Of a DNA stretch of 64,000 bases, positions 17,733 to 26,511 are shown piece by piece. Made by a program: the position numbers and the translations under genes. The DNA is taken from contig CAWIAN010000004.1 of assembly GCA_963834135.1 (NCBI GenBank), positions 278,372 through 342,371 of the forward strand, read 5' to 3'. Position 1 is the first letter of the stretch. Each line of letters opens with the position of its first letter. This DNA is from Bog-257 sp963834135 (GTDB lineage: Bacteria > Acidobacteriota > Terriglobia > Terriglobales > Acidobacteriaceae). The notes beneath the pieces were generated by a model that ran no database searches, was not told where the DNA came from, and worked only from the letters and a program-made list of their open reading frames with translations.

Positions 17733-17941
17733 CTTTATCTCTCGAGCAGTTCCAACCAAGAGTAGCGGAAACGCAGGCCATCGACTGGTCAAAACTGCTC
17801 AGAAGCCCGAGCCTGAGCGTAGAAATGTATCGCATTCAAACCGCGAGCCATTGCGTAACGATGGCTAAGGGCCTACGAGCGGTGCAATGTTGAAGACAGT
17901 AGGGAACAACCTTTCTGGCGATTTCGGCCTCCTTCTGAGGG

Positions 17942-17957
17942 TGTGCAATTTTGCACA
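17942..17957. promoter_or_regulatory. Crp/Fnr-like inverted repeat TGTGCAA-TT-TTGCACA
   Basis: Perfect 7-bp arms with a TT spacer in the gap between Crp/Fnr copy 2 (start 210 bp left) and the radical SAM gene (start 215 bp right). TGTGnnn...nnnCACA symmetry is what Crp-type dimers bind, so auto-control of copy 2 or control of the radical SAM gene is plausible. This is a pattern match only. Confidence 0.45.
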
Positions 17958-18171
17958 GTCGCCGGGCTACTGCGACGCCTAAACTGATTAGTAACTTATA
18001 AAAGCTGGTCCCTCCTCAAGCCCGCCAGTTTCGAGCAGGACCGAGTCCGTAGATCAACGTCCATTTGCTTAAACGGCGAACGGCAGATAACAGCTGGTAT
18101 CGGGCCTCTTCCAGAGTTCATTGTGACGTTCTCTGGAGTTACCGTACTCGCGGAATGAGAGGTCAGATTAG

Positions 18172-19725
18172 GTGCGCGTTCATCTCATCAATCCCAGTGA
18201 TCATTCGTTTGGTACGGCCGTCATTACTCCTCGATGGTTGTTTGTTCTCGCCGCGGCGACGCCACAACAGGTGGGAGATCCCGTTCTTGTCGATGAGTCG
18301 TTAGAGCAGATTCTGCCGGAGAGTATTGTCGCCGGAGATATTGTCGGCATCAGCCTGCATACGGGCAATGCGTTACGTGGCTACGAGGTTGGCCGCCTGG
18401 CACGCGCGCGCGGGGCGTGGGTAATCTATGGCGGCATTCACGCGACGTTGTACCCGGAAGAGGCCCTGGAACGCGGCCAGGCTCACGCAGTTGTGAAAGG
18501 CGACGGCGATGTCGTTTGGGGCAGGGTGGTGGCCGACTGCCTCGCCGCGACGCCGAGAAAGATCTATGAGGGTGGAAGGATTGCTGGTAACCAGTTCCTA
18601 GCGGCGCGCTGGGATCTTGTCCCACCAGAGAAATACATGTGGGCGTCGGTGCAGACCATTCGCGGATGCCCAAAGCATTGCTCCTTTTGCAGCGTCTGGC
18701 GTACCGACGGCCAACAGCCGCGGCAACGTCCCTACCAAAGCGTGATTGAAGAGATCGTCAGCTTACGGCGAATGGGTTTTCGCTTCATCGCACTCTCCGA
18801 CGACAACTTCTATCCGGTGACGTTGACTGATATACATCTGGCCGAGCAGCAAAATAACATCGCCAGAGTTGCCGAGTTGAATGCGACTCGCAAAGAACGT
18901 TTCGACCTGATGGAGGAGTTGGCCAAGCTGCCGAGCGACATGGTGTTCTTCACCCAGATCACCATGGAAGCCGCAGAGGACGGAACATACCTGGACGCCA
19001 TGCGAAAGGCCAATATCAAGGGTGCGTTGGTTGGAGTGGAAGCAGTAACCCCGGAGGGACTTAAGTCAGTCTTCAAAGATTTCAACAAGTCAGGCGATGC
19101 ACTGAGCCAACAGTTGCAGAGCTTCGAGCGGCATGGTGTACACGTCCTTGGTTCGTTTATCTTTGGCCTTCCAACGGACACGCCGAAGACATTCGAGGCG
19201 ACCGTGGACGTCGCTCTCAAGTCGGGCGTGCGGTTTGCACAGTTTCTACAAATGACGCCGTTCCCCGGCACGGTCGACTTTGGCCGCTGGGAGAAGGAGC
19301 AGGCCAAGCATCCCACGCTGGTGGGCGACGTGCCTATCACTCGCTATTGGCTGATCCCGTCGGAGATTCGTCCCAAAATGTTTACGCCCCATCCTTCGAT
19401 GACTTCCGATGATATTCTGCAGCGTACGCAAGCGGTTTGGGACAAGTTTTATGGATGGCGCCCTATCTGGTGCCGGTCGGCGTGCGCTCCCAACCTGCGA
19501 TCCCGGATTGCTTTCATGTTTCTTTCCAAACTGTATCGACAGATGTATGCGGGAACGGGTATTTCTACGGATAGTGCGCGTAGAAAGAAAGCCAAGAAAT
19601 GGGCGCGATGGACGGCTCGGCAGACTCAAAAGCTGTTCAAGGCAGATCCCATGCCGCAACTACAGTCGCCGGTGAGGACATTAGATGTATTGCACACGAT
19701 CAAGCAGGGTAATGAAGCTGCCTGA
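18172..19725 (+). CDS. B12-binding radical SAM protein
   Basis: 517 residues. The N-terminal 150 resemble a cobalamin-binding Rossmann domain ('GDIVGISLHTGNALRGYEVG', 'WVIYGGIHATLYPEEAL'). The radical SAM 4Fe-4S motif is CPKHCSFC (CxxxCxxC) around residue 165-172, followed by a barrel with 'FIALSDDNFYPVTLTDIHLA' and 'VLGSFIFGLPTDTPKTFEA'. This is the architecture of class B methylases and related enzymes (hopanoid methylation, cyclopropane or lipid modification). The substrate cannot be named. The C-terminal 100 residues are basic. GTG at 18172 has AGAGG upstream. No adjacent gene shows the pathway. Confidence 0.87.
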   Translation: MRVHLINPSDHSFGTAVITPRWLFVLAAATPQQVGDPVLVDESLEQILPESIVAGDIVGISLHTGNALRGYEVGRLARARGAWVIYGGIHATLYPEEALERGQAHAVVKGDGDVVWGRVVADCLAATPRKIYEGGRIAGNQFLAARWDLVPPEKYMWASVQTIRGCPKHCSFCSVWRTDGQQPRQRPYQSVIEEIVSLRRMGFRFIALSDDNFYPVTLTDIHLAEQQNNIARVAELNATRKERFDLMEELAKLPSDMVFFTQITMEAAEDGTYLDAMRKANIKGALVGVEAVTPEGLKSVFKDFNKSGDALSQQLQSFERHGVHVLGSFIFGLPTDTPKTFEATVDVALKSGVRFAQFLQMTPFPGTVDFGRWEKEQAKHPTLVGDVPITRYWLIPSEIRPKMFTPHPSMTSDDILQRTQAVWDKFYGWRPIWCRSACAPNLRSRIAFMFLSKLYRQMYAGTGISTDSARRKKAKKWARWTARQTQKLFKADPMPQLQSPVRTLDVLHTIKQGNEAA

Positions 19726-19873
19726 CGTGCATCCTTGTCGTATCCGCCATCGTTACGACTCGCTCGGCATGAGTTAGTGCTTCTTACAGCGCTGACAGAG
19801 TCCGCGATTGGCCAGCGATCAGAGGAGCGCGATCCTTCCACGGTACAGGGACGTTGCTCCAGCAACTGCCAGG

Positions 19874-20053
19874 ATGCGCTTGGTCCAGATCGCCGAAGAG
19901 ATTGTGTCCGTGCTCGTTTCAGACCCTAACGCTTCGGTAAGGGTTGTACTAGAGATTTCCGCCGAGTTTCCTGATGGGGCCAAGGACCAGTTAAGGCGCG
20001 TCGTATCGGAGAATTCGCGGAGCCTGGGCCTGAAGAGCGCGGATTGGGAATGA
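19874..20053 (+). pseudogene. Remnant of a DUF499-type ATPase C-terminus
   Basis: The last 60 or so residues of this frame read 'IAEEIVSVLVSDPNASVRVV', then LEISAEFPDGAKDQLRRVVS and ENSRSLGLKS. As I recall, this matches the conserved tail of large DUF499-family ATPases: a LEI.A..PDG....RTV.EN.RTL.FK pattern at the extreme C-terminus. No upstream ATPase domain exists; the preceding 150 bp join the end of the radical SAM gene. I read it as the 3' scrap of a gene of about 1,000 codons lost by deletion. Confidence 0.55.
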
Positions 20054-20764
20054 CCTGAACACTGTTCGGGTTCTGGGTCGGTCGCATGACCCTACGTCAC
20101 TTCGCGATTCCAACCCGAGTTCCTTGAAGATAGCCAACCCGTCGCCGATGCAAACCTTGCGCAGCATGCGCCGAAATCTTCTGTTTGTGGGCGCGGCAAC
20201 CACAAGATCCTCAGTTGCCCGCAACTGAGAAACTTAGCTGAGGGGAATTCTCGGGGGTGATTGGGCAAGCCGTCGAGTGCGCTTCTGAGTCCTCACTTTT
20301 ACTTGTGGGAAGTAATCCCCGCAGCACTTCGACGAGATGCCGACTATCCGGACAAGTGGACTCCCTGACACTGGCGCGTTTATCGGGATTGGAACGACCG
20401 ATCTCGACGTATGAGGTATCGTCGGTCGCCTTCACTCGTTATCCACGTTGATGCTCGCTTGTCACAGAGATGAGTCGAGCAGGCGAGAGTCAGCACCAAC
20501 GTGCTACATCGAAATGGTCAGCGGAATTTAACTTGTTGGTTAACCTGGCTCGAAATACAATCCCTTATTCTCAAAAAACAGCTTCCGACATCGCCACTTC
20601 GTGTGAACTTTAGGTAGCCCAACCGAACAACGCTGATTCATCGGCGTTGGACTGTGAAGGGCTGCTTTAGTGGATGCCGAAGGCTTTCGGAGTAGCATAT
20701 CGCTCACGAAGTACCGCTCTGCGCGGCCCTTTGGTAGCCTGCGAATGATCTGAGAGGCACGAGT
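20054..20764. other. Intergenic, no clear gene
   Basis: About 710 bp. A minus-strand frame (20,211-20,435) and several plus-strand frames lack ribosome sites and family features. Promoter elements for the sigma54-type activator at 20,765 are expected near the right end but none is obvious apart from its AGAGG ribosome site. Confidence 0.45.
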
Positions 20765-22723
20765 GTGATCGTTCAGACCGAACCCGATCGCGAAGCCAAG
20801 CTGGAAGAACGTCTGCAATTTGAGACCTTATTAGCAGACCTTTCCTCTCGCTTTGTGAATGTTCCGCCCGATCAAGTAGACTCCGAAATTGCACAGGCAC
20901 AAAGTAGCATTTGTGAATGTCTCGGGATCGATCATTCAGCGCTGTGGCAGGCCAGCCCGGACGACCCCAAAGAACTATTTATTACTCATCTTCATCGAAG
21001 CAGAGATCTTGCTCCACCTCCAGATCGCGCGATTGCCACCGAGATGTTTCCCTGGGCTTTGGGAAAGATCGCCATTAAGCAAATTGTTTGCGTTTCAGCG
21101 ATGGGCGACCTTCCCGTAGAAGCGGCGCGAGATCGAGAGACTTGGCTTTATTACGGCATCAAGTCCGCTTTGGTATTCCCCCTATCAGCAGGTGGTGGTC
21201 CGGTTTTTGGCAGCCTGAGCTTCGACGCGACGCAGAAAGAACGAGACTGGCCCGAGGCTTTGCAGAAACGACTCGAGGTCATCGCGCAGGTGTTTGCAAA
21301 CGCGCTGGCGCGAAAACAGAGTGACGAAACGCTGCGTGAGAGTGAAATGCGGTTGAGCTTAGCGGCTGATTCCGCCAGTGCAGGCTTATGGACCCTCGTG
21401 CCGGAAACTGGCCACATCTGGGCGACGAAGAAGACGTTCGAGTTATTTGGACTGCCCTGGAGCGAAGACTTCACGCTCGAGAAATTCCTCCATATAGTCC
21501 ATCCCGAAGACCGGGAAACGGTGCAGGAGGCTATTAATGAGGCGATGCGATCGGGAAGGGAAACCAGTACGGAGTACCGGATCGTCCGTCCCGATGGTAA
21601 TGTGCGATGGATTGCCTCACGTGGGCGCCGGCACAGCGGGAAGAATGGGCATCCGGACCGTCTGATGGGCGTGGACACCGATGTAACCGGCGCTAAAGAA
21701 GTAGAGCTCGAGCTCAAGAAGTTAAGAGAACGACTACAGGCGGAAAGTGATTACCTGCGCGAGGAGATCAGGGTTTACGGCCGTTTCGACGAGATTGTTG
21801 GTCAAAGCACGAAGCTAAAGAAGGTTTTTCAGCGAATCGAGCAGGTCGCGCCGACCGATTCCACGGTGCTCATCACAGGGGAAACTGGTACCGGCAAAGA
21901 ACTGGTCGCGCGAGCCATTCACAACCTAAGTCCCCGCGGCCGCCGAGTGATGGTTAAGGTTGATTGTGCGTCGTTGCCAGCCACTTTAATCGAAAGCGAG
22001 CTCTTCGGTCGCGAAAAAGGCGCATACACAGGTGCATTGACCAAACAAGCTGGGCGCTTTGAATTGGCGGACGGGTCCACGCTGTTTCTCGATGAAATCG
22101 GCGAATTGTCGTTGGAGCTGCAAGCCAAGTTGTTGCGCGTGTTGGAGGACGGGCAGTTTGAGCGCCTCGGCAGCCCTAAGACCATCAGCGTCGATGTGCG
22201 CGTTATTGCTGCTACTCACCGCGATTTAGCTGAGAAAGTGAAGGATGGCACCTTCCGGCAAGACCTCTACTATCGGCTGAACGTGTTTCCTGTTCAGCTG
22301 CCGCCGTTGCGCGAACGTCCGGACGACATTCCTTCGCTGGTCTGGAGCTTTGTCGGTGAATTTGAAAAACAAATGGGCAAGAAGGTCGACTCGATTCCAA
22401 AACGAGTTATGGATCTCCTGCAAAACTACTCTTGGCCAGGCAACATTCGCGAATTGCGAAATGTCATCGAACAGGCCGTGATCGTCAGTAACGGCGGCCA
22501 GTTATACCTCGATATGCCGACAAGCGCTGGTGATATTCCCTCGCCAACACTTAAAGAAGCGGAACGCCAGCACATTGTTTCCGTTCTCTCTAAGACTGAC
22601 GGGCGGATCAAGGGCCCGGCAGGAGCCGCTCGGCTTTTGGGAATGAACTCCTCTACGCTGTACTCGGCTATGCGGCGACTCGGCATACCGAACAGAAATG
22701 GGAAACCAAATATAGGAGCATAG
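20765..22723 (+). CDS. GAF-PAS sigma54-dependent activator (Fis family)
   Basis: 652 residues from GTG 20765 (GAGAGG upstream). Residues 15-185 are GAF-like and 195-320 PAS-like with a PAC tail. A short coiled linker leads to the AAA+ domain (about 340-580): Walker A GETGTGKE near 372, the sigma54-contact loop ESELFGREKGAYTGA, Walker B 'TLFLDEIGEL', and R-finger region 'RQDLYYRLNVFPVQLPPLRE'. The end has a Fis-type HTH (KGPAGAARLLGMNSSTLYSA). The loop reads GAYTGA rather than GAFTGA; Tyr occurs naturally there. It has no receiver domain, so input is a small molecule or redox state. No obvious -24/-12 target promoter was found beside it. Confidence 0.93.
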   Translation: MIVQTEPDREAKLEERLQFETLLADLSSRFVNVPPDQVDSEIAQAQSSICECLGIDHSALWQASPDDPKELFITHLHRSRDLAPPPDRAIATEMFPWALGKIAIKQIVCVSAMGDLPVEAARDRETWLYYGIKSALVFPLSAGGGPVFGSLSFDATQKERDWPEALQKRLEVIAQVFANALARKQSDETLRESEMRLSLAADSASAGLWTLVPETGHIWATKKTFELFGLPWSEDFTLEKFLHIVHPEDRETVQEAINEAMRSGRETSTEYRIVRPDGNVRWIASRGRRHSGKNGHPDRLMGVDTDVTGAKEVELELKKLRERLQAESDYLREEIRVYGRFDEIVGQSTKLKKVFQRIEQVAPTDSTVLITGETGTGKELVARAIHNLSPRGRRVMVKVDCASLPATLIESELFGREKGAYTGALTKQAGRFELADGSTLFLDEIGELSLELQAKLLRVLEDGQFERLGSPKTISVDVRVIAATHRDLAEKVKDGTFRQDLYYRLNVFPVQLPPLRERPDDIPSLVWSFVGEFEKQMGKKVDSIPKRVMDLLQNYSWPGNIRELRNVIEQAVIVSNGGQLYLDMPTSAGDIPSPTLKEAERQHIVSVLSKTDGRIKGPAGAARLLGMNSSTLYSAMRRLGIPNRNGKPNIGA

Positions 22724-22904
22724 GGGCGAAATACCGACCTTTTGGTGATTCTCTTTTTCTTGTCGTACTCCCCGAAGCCTCTCAACTGATTGCCCCCGAA
22801 CATTTTCCCCAGTAGCGCATATCCCCGTGCGTTTGGCAAGCGCCTTGCATTACTACATCGATTCAAATTCTTCAGACTCAGTCGGAAAAGATTCGAGGGT
22901 AAGA

Positions 22905-23252
22905 ATGATCATCGCACTGGTGGAACTGTTGCCAAGTCCGGGGAATAAGCAGTCCATTTTAGAGATTCTCAGGATCGCGCAACGTGGTGCGCGAACGAAG
23001 GCTGCATGCGTAGGATGTGATATCTACGAGACTGTCGATACCAGCCGCAAGATCCTTTATTTGGAACAATGGCAAAATGCGGAGGATCTGCACAGACACA
23101 TTCAATCCAGCGTGTACTTGCGCGTCTTGAATGCGATGGATTTATCGGCGGAGCCGCCGACTGTCGTATTTCATAAAGTCTCGGACACAAAATCTATGGA
23201 CCTAATTGAATCACTCAGGGGCAGCGCGCTGCATGCGGAGACATGGAAGTAA
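22905..23252 (+). CDS. ABM-fold (antibiotic biosynthesis monooxygenase-like) protein
   Basis: 115 residues from ATG 22905, starting MIIALVELLPSPGNKQSILE. The ferredoxin-like ABM fold shows in 'GCDIYETVDTSRKILYLEQW' followed by 'LHRHIQSSVYLRVLNAMDL', the usual E-x-W and HxxS...F/Y...pattern. Members are small oxygenases or quinol-handling enzymes, often dimers; the substrate is unknown. An upstream in-frame start at 22827 adds 26 non-homologous residues. It lies 180 bp after the sigma54 activator and may be its target, which is inference. Confidence 0.75.
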   Translation: MIIALVELLPSPGNKQSILEILRIAQRGARTKAACVGCDIYETVDTSRKILYLEQWQNAEDLHRHIQSSVYLRVLNAMDLSAEPPTVVFHKVSDTKSMDLIESLRGSALHAETWK

Positions 23253-23321
23253 GTGCGATGCACCTTGCCGTTCTGGCTGACAGATGGCCCGTCATATGGC
23301 AAAGAGATACGAAAGGACGAA

Positions 23322-23513
23322 ATGACAACCCTCAGGGCGATATATCGTCCGGTTATCCTGCCTCTCCTTCTTGCGGACTCTGCTGCTCTTCCGAAAAGTC
23401 TTTATCCTCCAACTGATAGGCTCCCGAGCCACCCTTCCTTAGGAGTGGCGAAACACCTGCAACAAGAAACAGTGCATCGCGGATCTACTATTCCCGTTTC
23501 AAGCAAAGTTTGA
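23322..23513 (+). CDS. Possible 63-aa peptide
   Basis: ATG 23322 follows AAAGGA. The product opens with a moderately hydrophobic stretch (IYRPVILPLLLADSAAL) and then is Pro/Ser-rich. No family is recognised and composition is weak, so it may be non-coding. Confidence 0.22.
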   Translation: MTTLRAIYRPVILPLLLADSAALPKSLYPPTDRLPSHPSLGVAKHLQQETVHRGSTIPVSSKV

Positions 23514-23558
23514 CCGAAGGTGACAACTACTCGGTGAGGTCTGCAGGGTGGACGCAAT

Positions 23559-23825
23559 ATGAGTATGGAGTTCCAGTTCAAGCATGTGGAAGGTCCTGGC
23601 GGGACGTTTGAATCAATCTGCATGAAATGCCTGCTTACGGCCGGAATCACTTCCTCCAAAACAGAGCTTGCCTCCACGGAAAAGAAGCACCATTGCAAGG
23701 TTACGGGAAGAGAGCGAGATGTTTTTAAAGCGCCAATAAGAATGTCGGGCACAGACGGTTCGTTCCGGCAGCAAGTTGAGCGGCAAGTGAAAAAGAGAGC
23801 CAGCCAGAACCTGAGCCTGCGCTGA
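23559..23825 (+). CDS. 88-aa hypothetical protein with Cys/His cluster
   Basis: Starts MSMEFQFKHVEGPGGTFESI. It has CMKC followed about 20 residues later by KKHHC, a possible zinc site, and a basic helical tail. A GGG-rich ribosome site precedes the ATG. Function is unknown; it lies 86 bp before the OmpA-type gene on the same strand. Confidence 0.45.
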   Translation: MSMEFQFKHVEGPGGTFESICMKCLLTAGITSSKTELASTEKKHHCKVTGRERDVFKAPIRMSGTDGSFRQQVERQVKKRASQNLSLR

Positions 23826-23911
23826 AGCTGAGTTGCTTTAACGAAGCAGCAAGCGGGGCCGACTAAGAAGCGAATGTTGAGATCAGAAATGTCTGATTAG
23901 GAGAAGTAGTC

Positions 23912-24832
23912 ATGAAAGAAACGAAGATTACAAGAATCGCGTTGGTTGCAACCCTCTCAGTGACGGCACTTCTGCTACTTTGTGGAGCGGCCGTTGCTCA
24001 AACTCAAGTTCAGGGCGTGATCGATGCACGGAGTGGCGCCACAATGACCGTCAAGTCTCCGGACGGCAAGGTAGTCGTTCTCCTCACCGACAACACGCAG
24101 GTAGAAGAAGTGGAAGGCGGGCTCCATATGCGCAAGAAGGAGATGGGCCTTACGGCGCTGGTCCCCGGCCTTCCGGTCGAGGTCAAAGGATCCAACAATG
24201 CACAAAACCAACTCGTAGCCGACAGCGTCAAGTTTAAGGCTTCCGAACTAAAGAACGCGCAAGATATTCAGGCAGGCGTAGCTCCCGCCGAGGCACAGCT
24301 TCAGGCACAACAGCAGCAACTGCAACAGACCGAGCAGCAGATCCAGCAGCAGCAGGCGGCGATGCAGCAGCAACAGGCCCAGCTCACCGCCGAGCAGCAA
24401 AAGATCGCCGCCAACAAAGCCGCTATTGCGGACGCGAACAAACGCTTTGGTGAGCTCGGTGAATACAACATCCTGGGCGAAGTTACGGTTCTATTTGCGA
24501 ACGGAAAAGTCGCCATTGAACCGCAGTACAAACCTCAGCTTGTCCAACTTGCGCAGAAGGCAAAGACCATCGACGCTTACGTGATCCAGGTGAAGGGGTA
24601 TGCATCTTCGGTAGGATCTGCTGCGTTGAATCAGAAACTCAGCACCGAACGTGCCGACAACGTAACTGATTTTCTTGAACAGCAGGGCGGTATCCCACTG
24701 ACCAACATTCTGGCTCCGGGAGCCATGGGCACCAGCAGACAGGTCGCACCCGACACGACGGCGGAAGGTCAGGCCGACAATCGGCGCGTAGTGGTTAGGA
24801 TCTTGCAAAACAAAGGTATTGCTGGAAATTAA
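23912..24832 (+). CDS. OmpA-family protein with N-terminal DUF5666-like domain
   Basis: 306 residues with a clear signal peptide ending 'LLLCGAAVAQT' and TAGGAG upstream of ATG. Residues 30-110 are a small beta barrel ('VQGVIDARSGATMTVKSPDG', 'GLPVEVKGSNNAQNQLVADS') like DUF5666. Residues 125-180 are a Gln-rich coiled coil. Residues 190-303 are an OmpA-type peptidoglycan-binding domain ('VKGYASSVGSAALNQKLSTE', then RADNV and QADNRRVVVRIL). Likely a periplasmic or outer-membrane-anchored wall linker. It is the first of three envelope genes in tandem. Confidence 0.85.
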   Translation: MKETKITRIALVATLSVTALLLLCGAAVAQTQVQGVIDARSGATMTVKSPDGKVVVLLTDNTQVEEVEGGLHMRKKEMGLTALVPGLPVEVKGSNNAQNQLVADSVKFKASELKNAQDIQAGVAPAEAQLQAQQQQLQQTEQQIQQQQAAMQQQQAQLTAEQQKIAANKAAIADANKRFGELGEYNILGEVTVLFANGKVAIEPQYKPQLVQLAQKAKTIDAYVIQVKGYASSVGSAALNQKLSTERADNVTDFLEQQGGIPLTNILAPGAMGTSRQVAPDTTAEGQADNRRVVVRILQNKGIAGN

Positions 24833-24886
24833 ATCGGTAAATTAGCCGAGAGGGCTGGTCACTAACGGCCCCAAGGATTGGAGATC

Positions 24887-26320
24887 ATGATGAAAGGTAG
24901 AAATGCATTTCTGTCGTTGATTCTTGCCGCGGCGTTGGGTTTGATCGCCTGTTCGGATACGGGTACGAAACCGGCCGCCAGTGGCCAGCCCGGTGTCGAA
25001 GAAGCAGTCAGCGCCGCGGTTGACGCTTACATCTACGGCTACCCGCTGGTCACAATGGACATGACCCGCAAGCAATTCACCAACGTAGCCGCGCCTGATG
25101 CGGCACACGCGCCCATGGGACAGATTCTCAAGTTCCGGACGTATCCGGCCGTCGACAACCATGCCGTCACTGCTCCGAACGCCGATACCTTATATACGAA
25201 CGCCTGGCTCGATGTTTCCAAGGAGCCATGGATCCTCAGCGTTCCCGACATGGGAGATCGCTACTACCTGCTGCCGATGCTGGATGGATGGACGGAGGTT
25301 TTCCAGGTTCCGGGCAAACGCACTACTGGCGATAAGCCGCAGAAGTACGCCATCACGGGGCCAGGTTGGTCGGGCACGCTGCCCGCAGGGGTGACGGAAT
25401 ACAAGTCGCCCACTTCGATGGTGTGGCTCCTCGGTCGGATTTACTGCACGGGCACCCCTGCTGACTACGCTGCGGTGCACGCCCTGCAGGACAAGATCTC
25501 GCTTGTTCCATTGAGCTCCTATGGCAAGCCCTACACCCCTCCTGCGGGTCAGGTTGACCCCAACGTGGACATGAAGACTGCGATCCGCGACCAGGTTGAT
25601 CACTTGGACGTCGTCGCCTACTTTACTTACCTGGCACAGTTGATGAAGGCCAATCCGCCATCGGCTGAAGATGCACCGATGGTGGCGAACATGGCCAAGA
25701 TCGGGCTGGTACCCGGGCAGGATTTTGATCCCAGCAAGCTCGGGGCATTCGACAAAGAGGCGATCAAGGCGGTGCCAAAACTGGCTCAGGCCAAGGTTAT
25801 GGAATTTGCCAAGAAAGTTGAGCCTGTAAACGGGTGGCTTGTCGTCACCAAGACGGGTCTCTACGGAACAGATTATCTGGATCGGGCGTTCATCACCGCC
25901 ATCGGTCTTGGCGCCAACCGCCCACAGGACGCGATCTATCCTACCGGACAAAAGGACGGGAGCGGCGGCGACTTTGATGCCGCATCGAACAAGTATGTCA
26001 TTCACTTCGATAAAGGCCAGATGCCACCCGTCGATGGCTTCTGGTCTATCACTATGTATGATGCGTCGTACTTCTTTGTACCCAACTCGCTCAACCGTTA
26101 CACCCTTAGCCAGCGCAATAAGTTCGTGATGAACACAGACGGTTCAGTGGACTTGTATCTACAGGCCGACTCACCGGGCAAGGCGAAGGAAGCCAACTGG
26201 CTGCCCGCGCCAAAAGCGAAGTTCATTCCCATGATGCGGTTGTACTGGCCGAAAGAGACACCACCATCTATCATTGATGGGACTTGGAAACCACCTGCCG
26301 TACAAAAGGCGGGTAGCTAA
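24887..26320 (+). CDS. DUF1254/DUF1214 lipoprotein
   Basis: 477 residues from ATG 24887, chosen for GGAG upstream. The signal ends LGLIAC, a lipobox-like Leu-Ile-Ala-Cys, so the protein is probably lipid-anchored. DUF1254 follows ('AYIYGYPLVTMDMTRKQFTN', 'APNADTLYTNAWLDVSKEPW'), then DUF1214 with 'MPPVDGFWSITMYDASYFFV' and 'DLYLQADSPGKAKEANWLPA'. The family is widespread and mostly periplasmic, with no agreed biochemical role. It is 54 bp downstream of the OmpA-type gene and probably cotranscribed. Confidence 0.9.
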   Translation: MMKGRNAFLSLILAAALGLIACSDTGTKPAASGQPGVEEAVSAAVDAYIYGYPLVTMDMTRKQFTNVAAPDAAHAPMGQILKFRTYPAVDNHAVTAPNADTLYTNAWLDVSKEPWILSVPDMGDRYYLLPMLDGWTEVFQVPGKRTTGDKPQKYAITGPGWSGTLPAGVTEYKSPTSMVWLLGRIYCTGTPADYAAVHALQDKISLVPLSSYGKPYTPPAGQVDPNVDMKTAIRDQVDHLDVVAYFTYLAQLMKANPPSAEDAPMVANMAKIGLVPGQDFDPSKLGAFDKEAIKAVPKLAQAKVMEFAKKVEPVNGWLVVTKTGLYGTDYLDRAFITAIGLGANRPQDAIYPTGQKDGSGGDFDAASNKYVIHFDKGQMPPVDGFWSITMYDASYFFVPNSLNRYTLSQRNKFVMNTDGSVDLYLQADSPGKAKEANWLPAPKAKFIPMMRLYWPKETPPSIIDGTWKPPAVQKAGS

Positions 26321-26511
26321 CGGGCATTACTGCTGGCCCGACGATCGACCGGCCGTGATCAGGGCCTTGCCGCGCACAGGTCTTGCAGGAGATTAGTAAT
26401 CTCTGCGAAAGGGTGGGGGAGACTGCGATCACGTTAACCTCACCCATTGACCGCGGCCAAACGAATACCAGGCAACTCTCGCAGCGCATTCGCGGGATGC
26501 TAGGAGATGCA

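Noticed and set aside
20211..20451. Opposed short frames with polar composition
   Set aside because: Neither has a convincing start or motif; each is the shadow of the other.
24301..24531. Cys-rich minus-strand frame opposite the OmpA-type coiled coil
   Set aside because: It is the reverse complement of Gln/Ala repeats; not a real gene.
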